This document shows positions 6,795 through 11,384 of a DNA stretch of 11,384 nucleotides, one piece after another (position 1 is the stretch's first letter; every line of letters starts with the position of its first letter). The position numbers and the translations under genes are program-made. The notes under the pieces were generated by a model. That model ran no database searches. It was given only the letters and a program-made list of their open reading frames with translations, and was not told where the DNA came from. This stretch comes from Pseudomonadota bacterium (GTDB lineage Bacteria; Pseudomonadota; Gammaproteobacteria; Arenicellales; Arenicellaceae): NCBI GenBank assembly GCA_018660405.1, contig JABJKL010000056.1, positions 1-11,384 on the forward strand, written 5' to 3'.

Positions 6795-7811
6795 ATGAAA
6801 GCAATGGTCTTGCAAACGCCAGAAAAGCTGGTGCAAGAAGATATTGAGGAGCCCAGTCTCGAGGCGGGTTCAACGATTGTAAAAATCACCCACTCCGGTG
6901 TCTGCGGTACAGATCTTAAGATCTATCAAGGGGGCATACCCGTTGACTATCCACGCATCATGGGGCATGAGATGATTGGCGATATAGCCGAAGTTGATGG
7001 TGCCCAGGGAGTTGAAGTCGGCTCCAGAGTAATCATTGACCCGGTTATCTATTGTGGCCAATGTTACCAGTGTCGTCGTGGGCAAACACAATTGTGTCCG
7101 ACGGGAGCAATCTTTGGGCGAGACCGTGATGGCGGTTTTACTGAATACATGCAGGTACCTTCTGATGCTATTTTCTCCTTACCTGACAACATCAGTGGCA
7201 GTACCGCACCCCTTATTCAGGTGATGACTACCTGCTTACATGCGCAGCGCCTGTCGGATATCTTCCCAGGGGATTCGGTTGTGGTCCTGGGGCTTGGTGT
7301 TGGAGGCTTGTTACACGTACAACTTGCGAAGGCCCGCGGTGCTTACCCTGTAATCGGCATTACCCGTAGTCCTGAGCGACGGGCGATGGCCGAGCAATTG
7401 GGTGCTGATTTTACCTTCGCACCCGATGACGACGTTAACAAACAGGTGCTCGAATTGACTAACGGTGTCGGCGCAGATCTGGTTATCGAGTCAGTCGGTG
7501 CAGTCGCCGTGTTGGAAGAGGCTATTAAGCTGGCGCGTATCGGCGGAAAGTTATTATTGTTCGGCATCTATACCAGCACGGAGCTTCAATTATCCCTCTA
7601 CCAATTATATTTCAAAGAGCTTGCCGTTATTAACGCAAGAGCGGCCAAACGAGAGGATTACCCCGCTTGTATCGAACTCGTGAGCCGGGGCGATGTTCAG
7701 CTGGAGCCTATGGTCAGCCACGTCTTACCGTTTAATGAACTGGAAAGGGCGATCACCATGCTGGGTGAGAGAGACAATAAACGCATGAAGGTTATTCTGG
7801 ATCATACTTAA
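6795..7811 (+). CDS. Zinc-dependent medium-chain alcohol dehydrogenase
   Basis: A 338-residue MDR-superfamily enzyme oxidising an alcohol (or reducing a carbonyl) with NAD(P); the threonine/sorbitol dehydrogenase-like branch is the nearest in style. Visible are the catalytic-zinc residues C37 (GVCGTD) and H58-E59 (GHE), the structural-zinc cysteines C87, C90, C93 and C101, and the Rossmann motif GLGVGG (166-171). After the second Rossmann strand the sequence is ITRS with no acidic residue; this hints at NADP use, not proven. Length is normal. AAGGAG stands 8 bases before the ATG, and the gene follows the hydroxyacid dehydrogenase by 17 bases on the same strand, so the two are probably co-transcribed and may act on successive steps of one pathway. 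It converges with the kinase gene across 45 bases. Exact substrate unknown. Confidence 0.92.
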   Translation: MKAMVLQTPEKLVQEDIEEPSLEAGSTIVKITHSGVCGTDLKIYQGGIPVDYPRIMGHEMIGDIAEVDGAQGVEVGSRVIIDPVIYCGQCYQCRRGQTQLCPTGAIFGRDRDGGFTEYMQVPSDAIFSLPDNISGSTAPLIQVMTTCLHAQRLSDIFPGDSVVVLGLGVGGLLHVQLAKARGAYPVIGITRSPERRAMAEQLGADFTFAPDDDVNKQVLELTNGVGADLVIESVGAVAVLEEAIKLARIGGKLLLFGIYTSTELQLSLYQLYFKELAVINARAAKREDYPACIELVSRGDVQLEPMVSHVLPFNELERAITMLGERDNKRMKVILDHT

Positions 7812-7856
7812 ACCTCGGTGCCTCTCGATGAACCTCCTGTAAACAGGTCTAGACGG

Positions 7857-8378
7857 CTACGCGTGGTTAATTTGAAGGTAATTCAAAATCTCTTCCACAA
7901 CCTGGGCCGGAGCTTTGCTTGATGTGTCCACTGTAAAATCTGCGTATTGTTCGTACAAAACAGTTCTTTCTTTCGCCAAATCACCAATCTGCTGGCCGAC
8001 CGAAGCAGCGATCCCTCTCGACCTGTAGTTACCAATGCGGCTTTGCAACTCATCGAGTGAGCACGATAGATAAATCACCTGGCCCACTTGTGCGAGCTTT
8101 ACCATTGCCTTTTCGCTATATATTGCACTACCCCCTGTGGCCACAGCTTTGGATGAATAATCATTTTCTAGCAAGACCTGCTCTTCAATTTTTCTGAGCT
8201 CTATATAGCCAGCGTCATCAATAATATCTTGCAGGGATTTATGCTCGCGTAATTGAATCAAAATATCGGTATCAACAAAATCCAGTCCCAGCTCTTTTGC
8301 CAATAACACGCCTACCGTACTTTTACCGGTTCCCGGCATGCCGATTAAAATCACTGATTTCAGACCTTGTTTTATCAT
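7857..8378 (-). CDS. Shikimate kinase-like P-loop kinase
   Basis: A 173-residue cytoplasmic kinase of the shikimate kinase family, which phosphorylates shikimate in aromatic amino-acid synthesis. It has the Walker A GMPGTGKST (13-21), D36-T-D38 of the shikimate-binding motif, R62 in YIELRKIE, and the glycine turn as GGSA (82-85) where AroK normally has GGG. The lid reads RIGNYRSRGIA (114-124) in place of the usual R-x-R-P-L type. These changes mark a divergent branch, so the substrate is likely but not certainly shikimate; gluconate kinase-like use is less likely. The ATG has GGAGG 10 bases upstream. It stands alone on the minus strand between two plus-strand units, so it is probably monocistronic, with no aroB beside it as is common for the housekeeping aroK. 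Confidence 0.82.
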   Translation of the reverse strand: MIKQGLKSVILIGMPGTGKSTVGVLLAKELGLDFVDTDILIQLREHKSLQDIIDDAGYIELRKIEEQVLLENDYSSKAVATGGSAIYSEKAMVKLAQVGQVIYLSCSLDELQSRIGNYRSRGIAASVGQQIGDLAKERTVLYEQYADFTVDTSSKAPAQVVEEILNYLQINHA

Positions 8379-8480
8379 TCTGAGGATGCCTCCGCATCAG
8401 CAACAGGGTACCCGGTTATTTAGCTCTTCTCGGGCTGACTAAACCCTCTGCCACAATTCAAGAGTATATAATTTCTCTCT

Positions 8481-8512
8481 AACAATTATCGAAATTATCG
8501 AATATAATTGTT
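8481..8512. repeat. 9-base inverted repeat with internal tandem repeat
   Basis: AACAATTAT (8481-8489) and ATAATTGTT (8504-8512) are exact reverse complements separated by 14 bases. Inside and overlapping, AATTATCGA occurs twice in tandem (8484-8492 and 8493-8501). A run of six T (8511-8516) follows. The stem is pure AT save one pair, so a terminator is improbable, and no plus-strand gene ends here; a regulator-binding site is the better guess. Confidence 0.5.
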
Positions 8513-8549
8513 TTTTATCGCTTTTCGACGATATTTTTGATTTGATGAT

Positions 8550-8574
8550 AGATTAGAGTGGCAAAATCTAATCT
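8550..8574. repeat. 8-base inverted repeat AGATTAGA/TCTAATCT, candidate operator
   Basis: Exact arms at 8550-8557 and 8567-8574 separated by 9 bases, 58 bases before the oadG start. Size and place fit a dimeric regulator site, or a leader hairpin if transcription begins upstream of it. Which regulator is unknown. Confidence 0.45.
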
Positions 8575-8632
8575 GGATATGGTCAATAAAAAACGATTTT
8601 TGGAATTCCGAAGGTAGCCCACAGGTAACCCA

Positions 8633-8866
8633 ATGAAACACCTTATTATCCAGCAAGGCTTGGATCTTATGCTCTACGGCATGGGAACCGTGTTTGTGTT
8701 CCTATGCTGCCTGATTGCGGTTACCGTTGTAATGTCGCGCGTTGCACAACACTGGCCTGATGACGTTCCTGAAAGCGCTCCATCTATAGCGCTAGATAGT
8801 AATACTGCTGCTGTAATCAAACGCGCTGTTATACAACATCGCGAAAGGCTTAAACTTTCACCATGA
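8633..8866 (+). CDS. oadG: Oxaloacetate decarboxylase, gamma subunit
   Basis: A 77-residue inner-membrane subunit that anchors the alpha subunit to beta in the sodium-pumping oxaloacetate decarboxylase and helps assembly. One membrane helix spans about residues 12-35 (LMLYGMGTVFVFLCCLIAV), then a polar cytoplasmic tail rich in Ala, Ser and Pro ends in a basic segment (HRERLKLSP). Length is typical. The ribosome site is weak (AGG 7 bases before ATG). Its TGA overlaps the oadA ATG as ATGA, showing translational coupling. Sequence alone would be modest evidence for so short a protein, but its place directly before oadA and oadB makes the call firm. Confidence 0.93.
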   Translation: MKHLIIQQGLDLMLYGMGTVFVFLCCLIAVTVVMSRVAQHWPDDVPESAPSIALDSNTAAVIKRAVIQHRERLKLSP

Positions 8867-10638
8867 CCAATAAATTAAAAATAACCGAGTTGGTTCTGCG
8901 TGATGGCCACCAATCATTATTTGCGACCCGCATGCGCATTGACGACATGCTCCCCATCGCCGAAAAACTCGATGCCATTGGCTTCTGGTCAATAGAAACC
9001 TGGGGCGGTGCGACTTTTGATTCATGCATTCGGTACCTGGGCGAAGATCCATGGGATCGAATCCGCCAGTTAAAACAAGCCATGCCCAATACTCCGCAAC
9101 AAATGTTGTTGCGCAGCCAAAACCTGCTCGGCTATCGCCATTATGCAGATGATGTGGTTGATAAATTTGTTGAACGTTCAGCAATCAATGGTGTAGACGT
9201 ATTTCGCGTGTTTGACGCAATGAATGATGTACGCAATATGCGGCAATCGTTGCAGGCCGTCATCAACAATGGCAAACATGCCCAAGCAGCAATTTCTTAC
9301 ACGCTTAGCCCGGTGCACAATATTGATGGCTGGGTAGATTTGGGCCGTAAACTGGAGGATCTCGGCGCGCATTCCTTATGTATTAAGGACATGGCTGGAT
9401 TGTTAAAGCCGTACACTGGCTACGAACTGGTGAAGCAATTAAAGTCTGCCATCGATATTCCGATTCAATTGCACGCCCATGCAACCACCGGGCTCTCTAC
9501 GGCCACGATCGTAAAATGCGTTGAAGCCGGCATTGATATGGTCGACACCTCGATCTCTTCCATGGCAATGACTTATGGTCATTCGCCCACCGAGTCGATT
9601 GTAGCAATTATGCAAGAAACCGAGCGCGACACGGGGCTAGCAATTGAGCCATTGGAAGACATTGCCGCTTACTTTCGCGAAGTTCGCAAAAAATACAGTC
9701 AATTCGAAGGTTCCCTTAAAGGCGTTGATTCGCGCATTTTGCTCGCCCAGGTACCTGGCGGCATGCTCACCAACATGGAAAGCCAACTGACCGAACAACG
9801 CGCCGCTGGCAAATTCGATGAAGTGCTCGCCGAAATACCCCGCGTTCGCGAAGATCTGGGTTTTATTCCACTGGTAACGCCCACCTCGCAAATTGTTGGC
9901 ACCCAGTCCGTGCTCAATGTGTTGACTGGCGAGCGATATAAAAATATGTCCAAGGAAACTGCTGGCGTATTGAAAGGCGAATACGGTGCTACCCCCGCCC
10001 CGGTCAACAAGGAATTACAACAGCGAGTGCTGGATGGCAACGAGATAATCACCTGCCGGCCCGCTGATTTAATTGAGCCGGAAATGGATAGGCTCAGTGA
10101 TGAGTTGAAAGAGGTAGCAGCATACAAATCAATCAAACTAGCCAAGAGTGAAGGGGAAATCGATGATGTGCTCATCTATGCGCTATTTCCACAAATTGGA
10201 TTGCGCTATCTCGAAAATCGGGGAAACCCCGATGCCTTTGAACCAGCCCCCTCACTTGAAGCGGCAGGCGTTGTCACCGACGAAGCAGGCGACGAGGTTT
10301 ACACTGTCGAGCTCGACGATAAAAGTTACATCGTTAAAGTTACCAATGGCGGCGTTATTGCTGCGATTGTGCCGACTTCATCAGCGGCACCAGCCTCTGC
10401 CCCAACATCTAAAGCAGCCGGTGTTGACGAAATCGTGCCAGCACCGCTGGCTGGCAACGTATTTCGCATCGAGGTCACCGTGGGCCAACAGATCAGTGAA
10501 GGCGACACGATCATAATCCTCGAAGCGATGAAAATGGAGACTTCAATAAGTGCTCCTCGCAGCGGCACTGTTGCCACGATCGAGGTGCTGGAAGGAAGCT
10601 CGGTCGCCGTTGGCGACAACCTGCTGACAATTGTATAG
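8863..10638 (+). CDS. oadA: Oxaloacetate decarboxylase, alpha subunit (biotin-carrying carboxyltransferase)
   Basis: A 591-residue cytoplasmic subunit that moves the carboxyl group of oxaloacetate to its own biotin, giving pyruvate; beta then decarboxylates carboxybiotin and pumps sodium ions. Order: HMGL/pyruvate-carboxylase-type TIM barrel (about 1-290) with LRDGHQS (D14, H16), the active-site lysine K175 (CIKDMAG) and metal-binding H204-A-H206; PYC_OADA association domain (about 300-460); Ala/Pro/Ser-rich linker (about 505-520); biotinyl domain with EAMKMET, K557 being the biotinylated lysine. Length is usual for the family. ATG overlaps the oadG stop by the ATGA arrangement. A methylmalonyl-CoA decarboxylase would have a separate CoA-dependent carboxyltransferase, so that alternative is unlikely. 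The biotin must be attached by BirA, encoded elsewhere. Confidence 0.97.
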   Translation: MTNKLKITELVLRDGHQSLFATRMRIDDMLPIAEKLDAIGFWSIETWGGATFDSCIRYLGEDPWDRIRQLKQAMPNTPQQMLLRSQNLLGYRHYADDVVDKFVERSAINGVDVFRVFDAMNDVRNMRQSLQAVINNGKHAQAAISYTLSPVHNIDGWVDLGRKLEDLGAHSLCIKDMAGLLKPYTGYELVKQLKSAIDIPIQLHAHATTGLSTATIVKCVEAGIDMVDTSISSMAMTYGHSPTESIVAIMQETERDTGLAIEPLEDIAAYFREVRKKYSQFEGSLKGVDSRILLAQVPGGMLTNMESQLTEQRAAGKFDEVLAEIPRVREDLGFIPLVTPTSQIVGTQSVLNVLTGERYKNMSKETAGVLKGEYGATPAPVNKELQQRVLDGNEIITCRPADLIEPEMDRLSDELKEVAAYKSIKLAKSEGEIDDVLIYALFPQIGLRYLENRGNPDAFEPAPSLEAAGVVTDEAGDEVYTVELDDKSYIVKVTNGGVIAAIVPTSSAAPASAPTSKAAGVDEIVPAPLAGNVFRIEVTVGQQISEGDTIIILEAMKMETSISAPRSGTVATIEVLEGSSVAVGDNLLTIV

Positions 10639-10653
10639 AAGAGGGTCCATCTA

Positions 10654-11384
10654 ATGAATGCACTGATCGGTCTATGGCAAGATACGGGGCTTGCGCAGAT
10701 GCAAATCGACCAGCTGGCGATGATGCTGATCGGCTGCGCTTTGTTATACCTCGCAATCGTTAAACAGTTCGAACCTTTACTATTAGTCCCAATCGGCTTT
10801 GGCACCTTACTGGTTAATATTCCGGGGGCAGGTTTCGATTTAGCACCTGTTTATGATGCCTCGGGCATTATGACCAGCCCTGGTGGCCTGCTCTACTATA
10901 TCTACCATATCGGTATCGAAACCGGTATGTTTCCCTTGCTCATATTTATGGGTGTGGGTGCCATGACCGACTTCGGTCCACTACTGGCAAACCCCCGCAC
11001 GCTACTACTGGGCGCTGCCGCTCAATTCGGAATATTTGCCACAGTCATTGGCGCGGTTAGCTTAACCGCCCTCGGCATATTTGACTTCAGCATTCAGGAC
11101 GCGGCATCGATTGGCATTATTGGTGGTGCCGATGGCCCGACTGCGATTTTCGTCGCCAGCAAACTCTCGCCAGACCTTCTCGGTCCGGTTGCGGTCGCCG
11201 CCTACTCATACATGGCACTGGTACCGATCATTCAACCACCGATCATGCGCGCGCTCACCACCCAAAAAGAGCGCGAGATTAAAATGGAACAGCTGCGCCC
11301 CGTCGGCAAACGTGAACGCATTTTATTCCCGTTGGTTTTATTAATATTGGTGGCGATGTTTATACCCACCGCCGCGCCGCTGCT
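10654..11384 (+). CDS. oadB: Oxaloacetate decarboxylase, beta subunit, N-terminal part (3' end outside window)
   Basis: Integral inner-membrane subunit that decarboxylates carboxybiotin and exports sodium. The first 243 residues are in the window; short-form members have about 375. FEPLLLVPIGFG, FMGVGAMTDFGPLLANPR and GGADGPTAIF are near-identical to known OadB; D160 in the last motif corresponds to the aspartate essential for sodium transport (D203 in the Klebsiella protein). The difference in number reflects absence of the hydrophilic insert found after the first helices in that protein. GAGGG lies 8 bases before the ATG, and 15 bases separate it from oadA, so it is the third gene of the oadGAB operon. 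The window ends within a hydrophobic stretch (ILVAMFIPTAAPLL). Confidence 0.96.
   Translation, partial: MNALIGLWQDTGLAQMQIDQLAMMLIGCALLYLAIVKQFEPLLLVPIGFGTLLVNIPGAGFDLAPVYDASGIMTSPGGLLYYIYHIGIETGMFPLLIFMGVGAMTDFGPLLANPRTLLLGAAAQFGIFATVIGAVSLTALGIFDFSIQDAASIGIIGGADGPTAIFVASKLSPDLLGPVAVAAYSYMALVPIIQPPIMRALTTQKEREIKMEQLRPVGKRERILFPLVLLILVAMFIPTAAPL

Larger units (their letters stand above)
8379..8632. other. AT-rich divergent intergenic region upstream of the oad operon
   Basis: 254 bases between the divergent kinase gene and oadG. It must contain promoters in both directions; none matches sigma-70 consensus well enough to call. It is unusually AT-rich in 8461-8560 and holds two inverted repeats and a 9-base tandem repeat, listed separately. 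The word ATCG recurs at 8488-8491, 8497-8500 and 8517-8520, and its complement CGAT at 8529-8532. Confidence 0.6.

Noticed and set aside
7836..7847. Hairpin CCTGT/ACAGG between two convergent genes as a terminator
   Set aside because: The stem is only five pairs with a two-base loop and no T run follows on either strand.
9699..10175. Open frame of 158 codons antisense to oadA
   Set aside because: The oadA reading is unambiguous; the antisense frame is serine-rich low-information sequence.

Overview
The window looks like chromosomal DNA of a Gram-negative bacterium, most likely a marine-type gammaproteobacterium. This is inferred from a TonB-dependent outer-membrane receptor, a periplasmic TRAP-type binding protein and a sodium-pump oxaloacetate decarboxylase operon in the order oadG-oadA-oadB. 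There is no sign of phage, insertion sequence, CRISPR array, tRNA or rRNA. Base composition and codon use look even throughout.

Left part (1-4570, all on the minus strand, read right to left): a lipoprotein-like TRAP (DctP-type) solute-binding protein, then a secreted six-bladed NHL propeller closely resembling peptidyl-hydroxyglycine amidating lyase (PAL), then an OsmC-family protein broken by a one-base frameshift in a run of five A, then after about 400 non-coding bases the N-terminal 423 residues of a TonB-dependent receptor that runs off the window. The first three are tightly spaced and look like one transcript.

Middle part (4790-7811, plus strand): divergent from the binding protein is a deiodinase-like thioredoxin-fold protein preceded by a near-perfect extended -10 promoter. 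It is followed by a D-2-hydroxyacid dehydrogenase and a zinc-dependent medium-chain alcohol dehydrogenase, which form a tight pair. Together the left and middle blocks look like an uptake-and-conversion locus for an unknown small organic compound: outer-membrane receptor, periplasmic capture and lyase proteins, cytoplasmic redox enzymes. No TRAP membrane subunits are present, so the binding protein is an orphan within this window. The substrate cannot be named from sequence.

Right part: a divergent shikimate-kinase-like gene on the minus strand (7857-8378), an AT-rich 254-base intergenic region with several nested repeats, then oadG, oadA (biotin-carrying) and the start of oadB on the plus strand, cut by the window end. 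These encode the oxaloacetate decarboxylase sodium pump and are probably unrelated to the left-hand locus.

The most interesting items are the PAL-like propeller with its zinc and tyrosine residues conserved, the deiodinase-like protein with its two cysteines, the TRAP binding protein lacking the usual carboxylate-binding arginine, and the frameshifted OsmC gene.
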